From contig NZ_FOYV01000001.1 of NCBI RefSeq assembly GCF_900115175.1, positions 2,046,001 to 2,110,000 on the forward strand: a stretch of 64,000 nt of DNA. Reading direction: 5' to 3'. Shown here one piece after another: positions 1-8,633 of this stretch (positions within the stretch are counted from its first letter, which is position 1; every line of letters begins with the position of its first letter). A program made the position numbers and the translations under genes. The notes beneath the pieces were generated by a model. It was not told the origin of the DNA and ran no database searches. It saw only the letters and a program-made list of their open reading frames with translations. Origin of the DNA: Marinobacter gudaonensis (GTDB lineage Bacteria; Pseudomonadota; Gammaproteobacteria; Pseudomonadales; Oleiphilaceae).

Positions 1-306
1 GTTGACCAGGTCGTCCTTGTCTACCTCAATCATGCGCAGCCCTCGGTCCTGGTAGCGATTGAGCAGGGCCTTGATCAACGACGACTTTCCGGTGCCCCGG
101 GCGCCCCAGAGCAGCGCATTGTTGGAAGGGGCTCCGCTCAGGAACCGCTCGGTGTTCCGGCCCAGGGCCTGTTGCTGCCGATCGATACCGGTCAGATCGC
201 TCCACTGTACGGGGTCGAGCCGCCGAATTGGCCGAAGGCCCGAGCGATGACGCCGCCAGACCGCCGCCGGCGTGGTTTTCCATTCAATGGATTCAGTCGC
301 GGACAT
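1..306 (-). CDS. DUF815-family AAA ATPase, N-terminal part
   Basis: Partial gene: it starts at an ATG at 304-306 and runs off the left edge after 102 codons. The visible N-terminus has the DUF815 layout, with a basic region (VWRRHRSGLRPIRRLD) followed by a Walker A P-loop, GARGTGKSSLIKALL. That family consists of small cytoplasmic AAA-type ATPases of unknown role. It is divergent from mgsA, with 87 bp between the starts. The family call is good because of the P-loop context, but the C-terminal sensor region lies outside the window. Function is unknown. Confidence 0.8.
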   Translation of the reverse strand, partial: MSATESIEWKTTPAAVWRRHRSGLRPIRRLDPVQWSDLTGIDRQQQALGRNTERFLSGAPSNNALLWGARGTGKSSLIKALLNRYQDRGLRMIEVDKDDLVN

Positions 307-393
307 ACACCTCTTTCCTATTCCGTCCAGGGCCAGCCTGTGAAACACTGGCCGTTAGCAATCAAACGGTTTGCACAGGAGACTTTACCTCAA

Positions 394-837
394 ATGGCCG
401 TAAAATCCGTTGCTCTGGTGGCGCACGACAACAAAAAGAAGGAGCTGGTGGACTGGGTTGCCGAAAACCGCACCCGATTCTCCCCCTTGAAGCTTTATGC
501 GACGGGTACCACCGGTCGGCTGCTACGTGAGAGCCTGGAACGGGACGATGTACATTGCCTGCTCAGCGGCCCCCTCGGTGGCGACCAGCAGATTGGCGCC
601 AAGATTGCCGAGGGCGAAATAGACCTTCTGGTGTTTTTCTGGGACCCCCTGGAGCCCCAACCCCACGATCCCGACATCAAGGCGCTTCTGCGCATCGCAG
701 CACTCTGGAACATTCCCGTGGCCTGCAACCGCGCCACCGCGGAATTCATCCTGACGTCCGCCTACATGACCGACGACCAGCACCAACCCAGGAAACCTGA
801 TTTCTCTGATTATACGGGCCGATCCGTCGGCGCCTGA
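394..837 (+). CDS. mgsA: methylglyoxal synthase
   Basis: Converts dihydroxyacetone phosphate to methylglyoxal and phosphate, a glycolytic bypass in the cytoplasm. The 147 residues match the usual family length. Visible motifs are the N-terminal ALVAHDNKKKE (His11), the phosphate/catalytic loop SGPLGGDQQIGA (Asp64) and the HDPD segment (His91) before the last helices. The start at 394 is chosen over upstream in-frame codons because AGGAGA lies at 376-381 and homology begins at MAVKSVALVAHD. It stands alone between the divergent DUF815 gene and the sensor cyclase. The call is secure. Confidence 0.95.
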   Translation: MAVKSVALVAHDNKKKELVDWVAENRTRFSPLKLYATGTTGRLLRESLERDDVHCLLSGPLGGDQQIGAKIAEGEIDLLVFFWDPLEPQPHDPDIKALLRIAALWNIPVACNRATAEFILTSAYMTDDQHQPRKPDFSDYTGRSVGA

Positions 838-910
838 ATAACCGGCAGTAGGCAAGGTCGACGGTTGAGACTACACTGGATATGTAGCTGTTAAGGACCG
901 TCGGCACCCC

Positions 911-3820
911 ATGAACTGCCCTGCCCATTCCCTTCCGAACCCGTTCGTGAGCGTCGCTTTATTCGTTCTGCTGGCCATCACGGGGCTGCTCGTTTCCGCC
1001 TCTGCCCATAGCCAGGAAAACACTCATCCGATCACCGTCGGCATCGTGGCCGATAACAAACCCTACTCCTTCGTTGAAGGTCGCACGGCAGGCGGTTTTT
1101 CCGTGGATGTTCTGAGGGACGTGGCCAGACAATCAGGCCTTGAGTTCACCTTTCGGGCCGGCAGTTGGCCGGAAATTTACAGCGCCTTTATGCGCGGGGA
1201 CCTCGATGTCATCGATGGCATCTCCTTCCGGCAGGACCGTGCTCAGGAAATTCTGTTCACCGGGCCCTACCACATTCGCCAGACCTACCTGATGCACGAC
1301 ACACAGCACCCGATTGGCGAGGTGCAATCCATCGAGGATTTACAGGGTTTGCGCGTAGGTGTGGTTCGCGATGTCTATTATGCCGAGCGGCTGCGCGAAT
1401 TCGGCATCGAGCACACCAGCTATGACTCCCTGTACAGCCTGATCCGTGCTCTGGCATTCGGCTGGGTGGATGTAATTATCGGACCAAGACTAACCCTGCA
1501 GTATTACGCCAACGAGGCCGGGTTCCGTTTTCTCGCCATTGCTGGCGAAGCGCCGCTGGGCGAGCTGTCCAGGGAGGATTTCCGACTCGGTGTCCTGAAG
1601 TCCAATGAAGCTCTGTTCAAGCGAATCAATGCGGGCCTCGAGCAGATTCCCGAAAAACGCATCCTGGAACTGCTGGAGCGCTGGCAGGAATTCGGTGGCA
1701 CCCGCCTGGCCGCCTCCGAGGACCTGGTGCTCAGCCCGGAACAGCGCCGATTCATCGCCGAAACAGGGCCGGTGCGGGTCGGACTCATGCGCGATTATGC
1801 CCCCTACAGCTTCGACAGCGGCACCCGCATCGAGGGCCTGACCGTTGACGTCCTGCACCGATTGTCCGACCTGACCGGTCTGCAGGTGATCCCGGTGAGC
1901 GGTCAATGGGTTGAGCTGCTGCCGCTGTTTCGTGATGGTGAAATCGACGTGCTCGCCAACATGTCGTTCCGCCCTCAGCGCACTGCCTTTACCCGCTACA
2001 CCGAGCCCTACCACACCATACCGAACGTTGCCTTTACCCTCGATCCCGACCTGGATTTCAACTCACTGGCCGATTTGCAGGGTCAGCGCGTGGCGCTCGG
2101 CTCAGGTATCTACTACGAGAAACCGGTGCGCGAGAGGCTCGGCGACGATGCCCGGGTTTTCACTGCTCAGGATGCCATGTTCGAAGCCCTCGCCCGGGGC
2201 GAGGTGGACGTGGTTCTGGCGGCACTGCCCAACGGCAATTTCTGGATCCGGGAACTGGGCCTCACGGGTGTGCGCATCGCAGGTGAATTGCTGTTGGAGG
2301 GCTTGCCCGGTGAGGATCTGCGCTTTGGCGTTCGCCCGGGCCTGGCACCACTGACCGATATTCTGGACCAGGCCCTGGCCAGTATCAGCGCCGACGAGAT
2401 GCGGACCATCGAAAACCGATGGCTTGGCGCCAGCAACAGCCGGCAAAGGTCGGCTACGGGCGAAGTGTCGCTCAGCGCTGGCGAGCAACAGTGGCTCGAA
2501 GCCCGCGGGTACCGTTTGTCCATGTGCATCGATCCCGACTGGCTTCCGCTGGAAGGCTTCAACGAGGAGGGCAAGCATATCGGCCTTTCCGCAGAGGTAT
2601 TCCGCCTGTTTGCAGAACGGACCCCGATCCGGTTCGAGGTGCTGCCCACCGAAACCTGGCAGCAATCCATGGTCGCCGCCCGGGAGCGGCGCTGTGACCT
2701 CCTGGCCATGGCCATGAAGACACCGGAGCGTTCCGAGTTCATGAATTTCACAGAACCCTATCTGGTGGCGCCCAATGTGGTGCTGGGCCGGATTGAGGCG
2801 CCCTTCATCGAGCGGGTCGGCGACCTGCGCGGACAAAAAGTGGGCGTGGTGGAAGATTATGCCTTTGCCGAATTACTGAAAGAACGATACCCGTCACTCA
2901 ACCTGGTTGAAGTACCGAACGAACAGGAAGGGCTTCGCCGTCTTCAGCGGCGCGAGCTGGACGGCTATATCACCACCTTGCCTACGGCCAGCCACTACAT
3001 TCAGGACCTGGGTTTTCCCGAACTGAAAGTGATTGGCCGCATCCCCGCGGACTGGTCGCTCTCGGTGGCCACCCGCTCGGACGAACCTCTGTTGCTGGGT
3101 ATCATGCAGAAACTGGTGGCCAGCCTCACCATCGACGAGCGGCGGAGCCTGGAGAGCCACTGGCGAAACATCCAGTTGAAACAGTCGGTGGATTATTCCC
3201 TGCTATGGCAACTCGCCATCGTCGGTGCCCTGATCACCGTGCTGCTGGTTTACTGGAACCGCAAGCTCGGTCGGCTCAACCGGGAGCTGGCCGTTGCCAA
3301 CGAAACCCTCGCTCGCCTCAGCGTCACCGACGACCTCACTCAGCTGGGCAATCGAAGCTATTTTGATCAGGAATTCCGCAAGAGCTTCCAGTGGTGCCAG
3401 CGCCACCACTCCGGATTTGCGGTGGCCATGGTGGACGCCGATCATTTCAAGCGAATCAACGATACCCATGGCCACGAGGCCGGCGACCTGTGCCTCAAGG
3501 CCATGGCGGAAATCATGCGCTCGCATTTTCGGCGTGAAACCGACCGTCTGGCCCGGTTCGGTGGAGAAGAGTTCGTGGTTTTTGCCAGTTTTGAGGACCG
3601 CGACGAATTCCGTAACCGACTGGAGAGCCTCCGGCAGGCCGTGGCCCACTCCAGTGTTCGATTCCAGGATGAGGAGATCCGGATGACCATCAGCATCGGC
3701 CTGGCTACCGGAAGACCGGGGCCGGAGGCAAGCGCCGCGGAGTACCTTCGCCAGGCCGACAACGCCCTGTACCAGGCCAAGCAGAACGGGCGCAATCGGA
3801 CCGAGGTGCGTGCGATCTGA
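911..3820 (+). CDS. membrane diguanylate cyclase with three periplasmic solute-binding domains
   Basis: A 969-residue sensor. A signal peptide (about 1-35) is followed by three tandem SBP_bac_3-type domains, at about 41-262, 285-505 and 530-750. Each opens with a beta strand and a Y/L-P-Y/L-x-F/S-type ligand lip (for example NKPYSF, DYAPYSF, DWLPLEGF). One transmembrane helix (about 763-783) leads to a cytoplasmic GGDEF domain. The active-site signature is GGEEF at 884-888 and an inhibitory-site RETD lies at 875-878, so it probably makes cyclic-di-GMP under product inhibition. Ligands are likely amino acids or other small polar solutes, but this cannot be read from sequence. It is a stand-alone gene. 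Confidence 0.9.
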   Translation: MNCPAHSLPNPFVSVALFVLLAITGLLVSASAHSQENTHPITVGIVADNKPYSFVEGRTAGGFSVDVLRDVARQSGLEFTFRAGSWPEIYSAFMRGDLDVIDGISFRQDRAQEILFTGPYHIRQTYLMHDTQHPIGEVQSIEDLQGLRVGVVRDVYYAERLREFGIEHTSYDSLYSLIRALAFGWVDVIIGPRLTLQYYANEAGFRFLAIAGEAPLGELSREDFRLGVLKSNEALFKRINAGLEQIPEKRILELLERWQEFGGTRLAASEDLVLSPEQRRFIAETGPVRVGLMRDYAPYSFDSGTRIEGLTVDVLHRLSDLTGLQVIPVSGQWVELLPLFRDGEIDVLANMSFRPQRTAFTRYTEPYHTIPNVAFTLDPDLDFNSLADLQGQRVALGSGIYYEKPVRERLGDDARVFTAQDAMFEALARGEVDVVLAALPNGNFWIRELGLTGVRIAGELLLEGLPGEDLRFGVRPGLAPLTDILDQALASISADEMRTIENRWLGASNSRQRSATGEVSLSAGEQQWLEARGYRLSMCIDPDWLPLEGFNEEGKHIGLSAEVFRLFAERTPIRFEVLPTETWQQSMVAARERRCDLLAMAMKTPERSEFMNFTEPYLVAPNVVLGRIEAPFIERVGDLRGQKVGVVEDYAFAELLKERYPSLNLVEVPNEQEGLRRLQRRELDGYITTLPTASHYIQDLGFPELKVIGRIPADWSLSVATRSDEPLLLGIMQKLVASLTIDERRSLESHWRNIQLKQSVDYSLLWQLAIVGALITVLLVYWNRKLGRLNRELAVANETLARLSVTDDLTQLGNRSYFDQEFRKSFQWCQRHHSGFAVAMVDADHFKRINDTHGHEAGDLCLKAMAEIMRSHFRRETDRLARFGGEEFVVFASFEDRDEFRNRLESLRQAVAHSSVRFQDEEIRMTISIGLATGRPGPEASAAEYLRQADNALYQAKQNGRNRTEVRAI

Positions 3821-3892
3821 GTCCAGAACGTTACCTGAACGCCGCTGCTGCTACTATGCTTGTGGAACAAGGACAACCATCAGGAGACCGCC

Positions 3893-4864
3893 ATGGCACG
3901 TATCTACGAGGACAACTCCCTCTCCATCGGTAACACCCCGCTCGTCAAGCTCAACCGGGTGAACGACGGCGCAACCATCTGGGCCAAGATCGAGGGCCGC
4001 AATCCGGCCTATTCGGTGAAATGTCGTATCGGTGCCGCGATGATCTGGGATGCTGAAAAGCGCGGCACCCTGAAACCGGGAATGACCATCGTTGAACCCA
4101 CCAGCGGCAACACTGGTATTGCCCTGGCCTTCGTGGCGGCGGCCCGGGGTTACAAACTGGTCCTGACCATGCCGGCATCCATGAGCCTGGAGCGTCGCAA
4201 GGTATTGAAGGCCCTGGGTGCCGAGCTGGTACTCACCGAACCCGCCAAGGGTATGCCGGGCGCCATCGCCAAGGCCGAGGAGATCTTCGCCTCGGATCCT
4301 GACAACCATTTCCTGCCCCAGCAGTTCCAGAACCCGGCCAACCCCCGGATTCACGAGGACACCACCGGGCCCGAAATCTGGAACGACACCGACGGCGACA
4401 TCGACATATTCGTGTCCGGCGTGGGCACCGGAGGCACGCTGACCGGAGTCTCCCGCTACATCAAGCACACCAAGGGCAAACAGATCCACACGGTGGCCGT
4501 GGAACCGAGCGATTCGCCGGTGATTCGCCAGGTGATGAACGGCGAGGACCCCAAACCCTCACCCCACAAGATTCAGGGCATTGGTGCGGGCTTCGTGCCC
4601 AAGAACCTGGATCTGGATCTCGTGGACCAAGTGGAGGCAGTATCCAATGAAGAGGCCATGGACATGGCCCATCGGCTGATGCAGGAGGAAGGGATTCTCT
4701 GCGGCATTTCCTGTGGCGCGGCTGTGGTGGCTGCGGTAAGGGTAAGCAAACAGCCGGAGCACCAGGGCAAGAACATCGTGGTGGTTCTGCCGGACAGCGC
4801 GGAGCGTTATCTCTCCTCCGCCCTCTTCGCCGACCGGTTCGGCGAGCTTGAGAACGTGCAATAG
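3893..4864 (+). CDS. cysK: cysteine synthase A (O-acetylserine sulfhydrylase)
   Basis: PLP enzyme that makes L-cysteine from O-acetylserine and sulfide in the cytoplasm. It has 323 residues. The PLP lysine is Lys43 in [11 protein letters not shown], and the SVKC form is typical of CysK. The substrate loop is [10 protein letters not shown] and the cofactor phosphate loop is GTGGTLTG. The start at 3893 follows CAGGAGACCGCC, and the upstream in-frame ATG at 3860 has no ribosome site. It is followed by a strong stem-loop at 4883-4913. The call is secure. Confidence 0.95.
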   Translation: MARIYEDNSLSIGNTPLVKLNRVNDGATIWAKIEGRNPAYSVKCRIGAAMIWDAEKRGTLKPGMTIVEPTSGNTGIALAFVAAARGYKLVLTMPASMSLERRKVLKALGAELVLTEPAKGMPGAIAKAEEIFASDPDNHFLPQQFQNPANPRIHEDTTGPEIWNDTDGDIDIFVSGVGTGGTLTGVSRYIKHTKGKQIHTVAVEPSDSPVIRQVMNGEDPKPSPHKIQGIGAGFVPKNLDLDLVDQVEAVSNEEAMDMAHRLMQEEGILCGISCGAAVVAAVRVSKQPEHQGKNIVVVLPDSAERYLSSALFADRFGELENVQ

Positions 4865-4882
4865 AACCGGTTATAGCGATGC

Positions 4883-4913
4883 AGTGAGGCGCGGCTACAC
4901 ACCGCGCCTCACT
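4883..4913. terminator. stem-loop between convergent genes
   Basis: A perfect 12-bp inverted repeat (4883-4894 with 4902-4913) around a 7-nt loop, between the convergent ends of cysK and the outer-membrane protein gene. No clear U-tract follows on either strand, so it may act as a bidirectional terminator or an mRNA end stabiliser. Confidence 0.6.
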
Positions 4914-4934
4914 GTTATGACGGAATAAAAGACA

Positions 4935-5513
4935 TCAGAACTGATACTTCAGGCCAACCCGACCGGTATCGAATTCCGGCCCACTGTTGGTGACCTGTCC
5001 GTTGAAATCCTCTTCATCCACGTCCACGTTGTAGCGATTGTACTCGGCAAAGGCCGACAACCGCGGTGTCACCCGGAAATCCACGCCGGCCCCGACAAAC
5101 GGAGTGACCTCATCGTAGGTTTCACTCTCGTTAAAGGCATCGACATCCAGCGCCGAGGCGAAGGCGCCAGCCTTGCCATAGACACCGAAGCTCTCGGTGA
5201 GCGGCAGACGACCAACCGCGCCGACACTGACACCCTTGAGCTTGCCTTCTACGTCATCCTGACCAAAGTTGCCAAAATCGATGTACTCCGCCTCAAGGGC
5301 AAACAGCGGGTTGAACTGATATCCGAGTGCCACACCCAGCATATCGTTTTCGTCTTCAAAGTCTCCTCCGTGAGCTTTGTAACCACCGTAGCTACCACTG
5401 ACATAGGGGCCTGATTGGTCCCGGTCCGGGCCATTCTGCGCCATGGCGACCGGCATTGTGAGCGCAGAGGCGGTCAGGAAAGCGGCAAGGAAATAGCGGG
5501 TTGCGGAATGCAT
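4935..5513 (-). CDS. outer-membrane beta-barrel protein (OmpA/porin-like fold)
   Basis: A 192-residue exported protein with a signal peptide (cleavage near AMA-QNGP). It then has alternating amphipathic strands typical of small 8-stranded barrels (GYQFNPLFALEAEYIDFG, GVDFRVTPRLSAFAEYNRY) and ends in a C-terminal aromatic residue (GLKYQF), the outer-membrane assembly signal. The start at 5513 has AGGAGG seven bases upstream. The acidic extracellular loops are notable. Its specific role is unknown. It resembles the generic outer membrane beta-barrel family rather than true OmpA, because no peptidoglycan-binding domain is present. Confidence 0.8.
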   Translation of the reverse strand: MHSATRYFLAAFLTASALTMPVAMAQNGPDRDQSGPYVSGSYGGYKAHGGDFEDENDMLGVALGYQFNPLFALEAEYIDFGNFGQDDVEGKLKGVSVGAVGRLPLTESFGVYGKAGAFASALDVDAFNESETYDEVTPFVGAGVDFRVTPRLSAFAEYNRYNVDVDEEDFNGQVTNSGPEFDTGRVGLKYQF

Positions 5514-5666
5514 GACGTTCCTCCTGAGGTTGAGATGTCCTGTCCTTACCCGGCACCTGAAGGCTGACTTCCAGATACCTGATCTCACCGTACAGGGGAA
5601 TCCGGCCGGAGTGGGTTACGTCCGGACTAAGAATTCGTCATTCGTCGTTCATGAAGAAAGGGTGAT

Positions 5667-5689
5667 GGGGCGCCCCAACGGGACACCCC
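5667..5689 (-). terminator. probable terminator of the glycerophosphodiesterase gene
   Basis: On the minus strand a 10-bp stem (5680-5689 with 5667-5676, including G-U pairs) closes a 3-nt loop. It sits just downstream of the stop codon at 5696 and is followed by ATCACCCTTTCTT. The U-tract is weak. Confidence 0.5.
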
Positions 5690-5695
5690 GAGGGC

Positions 5696-6982
5696 TCAGC
5701 GCGCGACGGTGCTGGCCATACAGTTGGCATAGAAAGTAGTGGTCGCCGGCCAGTCCGAGAAGATGCCAATGACACCGACCTCCTTGGCCAGCACGTCGAT
5801 CACCGTAAGCATATCGCCGTCATTGTTGATGGCATCGGTGATGGTCTGGTAATACCAGCCACCACCATTCGCCAGGGGGCCGCTACGCTCCACCGTCCAG
5901 GCGATGAGATCAAGACCGGCCATGCGGGCGTTATCCGCGTATTCGGAGGGCACGATCTCGCCATAGCTGTCCAGTGTCAGCATTTTCCAGAGAGCCGGGG
6001 CCAGAATGTTCACGCCCTGGGCTTTCAGGCTTTCCATATACGCCAGCGAGGTGTTCTCCGGCGTGGGCGCTGACTGGTCCAGAAACACGGCCTGTTTACC
6101 AAACCTGGGGGTCTCGTTTATCCAGAACAGGACATCCGCCAGATTGAAGGACTGGGGCCAGACATCTTTCGGCTTCACCCCGGCATCGATGTAGTCCTGG
6201 ATCATCTGGCGAGCGTAATCCTGCTGGCTGTAGTCGCCTCCGAACGGCATATCCACCACCGGCGATTTGAGTTCCGGCGTAAACTTCACACCGAGGGCCT
6301 TGAACAGCTCGATGCTCTCTTTGTGGGTCATCAGGGTGCCACGGCTGGCGTAGAGGTCTGTGCGCCAGTCTGCAGTGCCCGCCAGATACTCTTCGGGCGT
6401 AGTCGCCATCGGATTGAACGCATCCATCTTGCCTTTCAGGCTCTTGAACTCCGCAAGCGTGATGTCGCTGGTGCGACACTCGGCTTGTGCGGGCGTGCCG
6501 CTGGCCGGGTCTGCAGGAACGAACGGCTGCGTGCATTTGGCGTTCAGCTCGGGTACGGCGACGATGTTGGTGGTGGTGTGCAGATCGTTCTGGGCATGTC
6601 GGCAGACCAGCTCACGATCCTTGGTGAAGGCGACATCGCACTCAACGATGCCCGCCCCCATCCGGGCCGCGGCCACGTACGATTCCAGGGTGTGTTCAGG
6701 GAACTGAAGCGGCGCGCCCCGGTGGCCAATGGAGAAATCCGTGCGTTTGAGATTCCGGGTATTGCAGGCTTGCAGGCGTTCTTTCAGCGGTCCCTCATCC
6801 ATGTCCTCGACCAGCCAAAAGGGTCGTGGGCCCAGTTGAATCGGGGCTTTGGCATCCAACTGGTGCCATTCGTCCAGCCCCGGGGGAACCCAGGATTCAT
6901 GGTGAGACTTGCCAGGCGCGGCCTGCGCCACTGACAGGGCAATCGTGCACAACGACAACCCCATAAACATGCGTAACTTCAT
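5696..6982 (-). CDS. periplasmic glycerophosphodiester phosphodiesterase family protein
   Basis: Hydrolyses glycerophosphodiesters to glycerol-3-phosphate and an alcohol. It has 428 residues with a signal peptide (cleavage near AQA-APGK). The catalytic motif [16 protein letters not shown] is followed by [19 protein letters not shown], supplying the His, Glu and Asp ligands of the GDPD TIM barrel. The start at 6982 follows AAGGAG; a longer in-frame start at 7015 lacks a ribosome site. It is larger than E. coli GlpQ (358), with insertions between strands. No transporter gene is adjacent. The family is certain, the natural substrate is not. Confidence 0.88.
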   Translation of the reverse strand: MKLRMFMGLSLCTIALSVAQAAPGKSHHESWVPPGLDEWHQLDAKAPIQLGPRPFWLVEDMDEGPLKERLQACNTRNLKRTDFSIGHRGAPLQFPEHTLESYVAAARMGAGIVECDVAFTKDRELVCRHAQNDLHTTTNIVAVPELNAKCTQPFVPADPASGTPAQAECRTSDITLAEFKSLKGKMDAFNPMATTPEEYLAGTADWRTDLYASRGTLMTHKESIELFKALGVKFTPELKSPVVDMPFGGDYSQQDYARQMIQDYIDAGVKPKDVWPQSFNLADVLFWINETPRFGKQAVFLDQSAPTPENTSLAYMESLKAQGVNILAPALWKMLTLDSYGEIVPSEYADNARMAGLDLIAWTVERSGPLANGGGWYYQTITDAINNDGDMLTVIDVLAKEVGVIGIFSDWPATTTFYANCMASTVAR

Positions 6983-7081
6983 AACCAGCTCCTTGTCCAA
7001 TGAATGATACTGCACAGGCAGTGTTCACACAGAGGATTACGACCTGACGACGTTTCCATGACCAGTGAGCCACAAAGGGCC

Positions 7082-7531
7082 TCAGTTGCTCCCGCACTGG
7101 TCCTTCACCTTGCTACGAAAGTCGTCGCGAATGCGCCGGTTCTCGGCTTCGCTGACAAACACTCGCTCGCCCTGATCGTTGAGGTGGTAGAAGGTCGATA
7201 CACTGGCCAGAAACTTCAGCCGTGCGCGCAATTCCCTGCACTGCTCCGCCTGTTCCCGGGCCGCTTTTTCGGCCTTGGCATCGGCGGCCTGCCGGGCTTG
7301 TCGTTCCGCCTGTTGCTGCTCCACGAATTCGGTCATTTTCTGGTGGCGTTGACGCGCCATTGCATCCACCTCGGCCGGTCTGGCATCCACCGCCACTTCA
7401 CTGGAGCCCGCCTGCGCGGGCGGCCGATCGCCAAAATGGGTCTGGCCATTGGCATCCACCCATTTGTAAACGCCGGCGGATGCGGAGAAAGGAAGCAGGC
7501 AGATCGACATCAGCAGCAGAATTGATTTCAC
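7082..7531 (-). CDS. DUF4124 domain-containing secreted protein
   Basis: 149 residues with a signal peptide (cleavage near ASA-GVYK), then the short DUF4124 signature GVYKWVDANGQTHFGDRPP and a charged, Gln/Ala-rich coiled-coil region with a C-terminal KDQCGSN. The start is a GTG at 7529-7531, chosen because AAGGAG lies seven bases upstream. Family members are periplasmic and mostly uncharacterised. It lies just beyond the T6SS effector module but in a separate block, with 91 bp between. No function is proposed. Confidence 0.82.
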   Translation of the reverse strand: MKSILLLMSICLLPFSASAGVYKWVDANGQTHFGDRPPAQAGSSEVAVDARPAEVDAMARQRHQKMTEFVEQQQAERQARQAADAKAEKAAREQAEQCRELRARLKFLASVSTFYHLNDQGERVFVSEAENRRIRDDFRSKVKDQCGSN

Positions 7532-7622
7532 GGGGAACTCCTTTTCAATGTCATTTACGCCGTGACGTCTCCGGCAAACGGTAACCAGAGGCAGCCGCTC
7601 AAACCCACCCCGGAATCGGGGC

Positions 7623-8633
7623 CTACGCCATCGCTGCTTCGTTCAGATTCGGCACACTGTACTGCATCTGGTCTTCCAGCGTGTGCCACGGGAAGTTCCG
7701 AATTTTTTCCATATGGGCGGGGTAGCCCTCTTTCTCCCACCACTCCAAGTCCAGCGTAGCCCAGTAGTCGGCGGGGCGTTGGCGTTTTCCGGCTGCATCA
7801 AACTCAGCCGTGGTGGGATCCAGGTGGCGATAGGGTTCGAGGGCCGGGATATCCGGCAAGGGCTGGCTGACGTCCATGTAGCGCTGGAGTTCGTCCCAGT
7901 GGGCGTACAACTCCACTTTATGGATATCCGCCACCTGGGCCACGGTGGTCTGCCAGCCGGTGTAACGGTGACGCAGGAGCAGCTTGTAGCTCACCGGGCC
8001 CTTGGGGTTCACATGGAACGAGATGTAGGGATCAAACTCGATAAATGGCGCTTCGAAGGTTTCTTCACGCCAGGTACGAAACTTCACCATGCCGGTAGTC
8101 CGGAAGAAACCGCACCCCAAGTCCTTGACGATGAGTCCGGGGTGGCGCTCTAGGTACCAAGTGAATGGGTAGCGGAAAAACAGGTGCAGCATAAGAATAA
8201 CCCCACCTATTTCCAAAAAACCAACAAAGGCCCAAATTGTCCCATCGACAATCGAAGTAAGAATTCCTGAAGCAAAAACACAAAACAACAAAAACTTCAA
8301 CATGGAATAGTCGGCGAAGGAGCCGGCAAACATCAGAAGGAGCTGCCAGCGCGATTTTATAAGGTCTTTGGGTTTTTGAAGATGTGTCCAGCCAGCGCCT
8401 TCAAGCTTTTTCTTCCCGGATTTCAGACGCTCCTGATAGGCCTTTGCATACTGTGGCCGCACGTGGATATCAAGATGGGCATAGTCGCCCCAGGGCAACC
8501 GTTCGATAAAGTCCCCTGCCTCCAGGGACTTCGCAAACCCACTGATATCCTTCAGGGGTGCCTGCTCGGGAATGGCGTCCCGGCGATAGGCGCCCGATAC
8601 ATATGTCGCCATTGGTTCGTTACCGGCTTGCAT
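7623..8633 (-). CDS. membrane protein downstream of the T6SS effector, candidate immunity protein
   Basis: 336 residues, not recognised as a named family. Two hydrophobic helices lie at about 112-130 and 133-154 (SMLKFLLFCVFASGILTS; WAFVGFLEIGGVILMLHL). The flanking regions are soluble and rich in aromatic residues. The start at 8633 overlaps the effector's 3' end by 14 bp, so the two are translationally coupled; an ATG at 8612 is an alternative. The DNA for the two helices (about 8190-8300) is clearly A/T-richer than its neighbours, a sign of recent acquisition. Position directly after a pore-type effector and the membrane topology suggest an inner-membrane immunity protein, as TsiV2 is for VasX. 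That is inference only. Confidence 0.6.
   Translation of the reverse strand: MQAGNEPMATYVSGAYRRDAIPEQAPLKDISGFAKSLEAGDFIERLPWGDYAHLDIHVRPQYAKAYQERLKSGKKKLEGAGWTHLQKPKDLIKSRWQLLLMFAGSFADYSMLKFLLFCVFASGILTSIVDGTIWAFVGFLEIGGVILMLHLFFRYPFTWYLERHPGLIVKDLGCGFFRTTGMVKFRTWREETFEAPFIEFDPYISFHVNPKGPVSYKLLLRHRYTGWQTTVAQVADIHKVELYAHWDELQRYMDVSQPLPDIPALEPYRHLDPTTAEFDAAGKRQRPADYWATLDLEWWEKEGYPAHMEKIRNFPWHTLEDQMQYSVPNLNEAAMA

Noticed and set aside
7082..7531. DUF4124 gene as part of the T6SS module
   Set aside because: It shares the strand, but is set apart by 91 bp, has its own ribosome site, and its family is not T6SS-linked.
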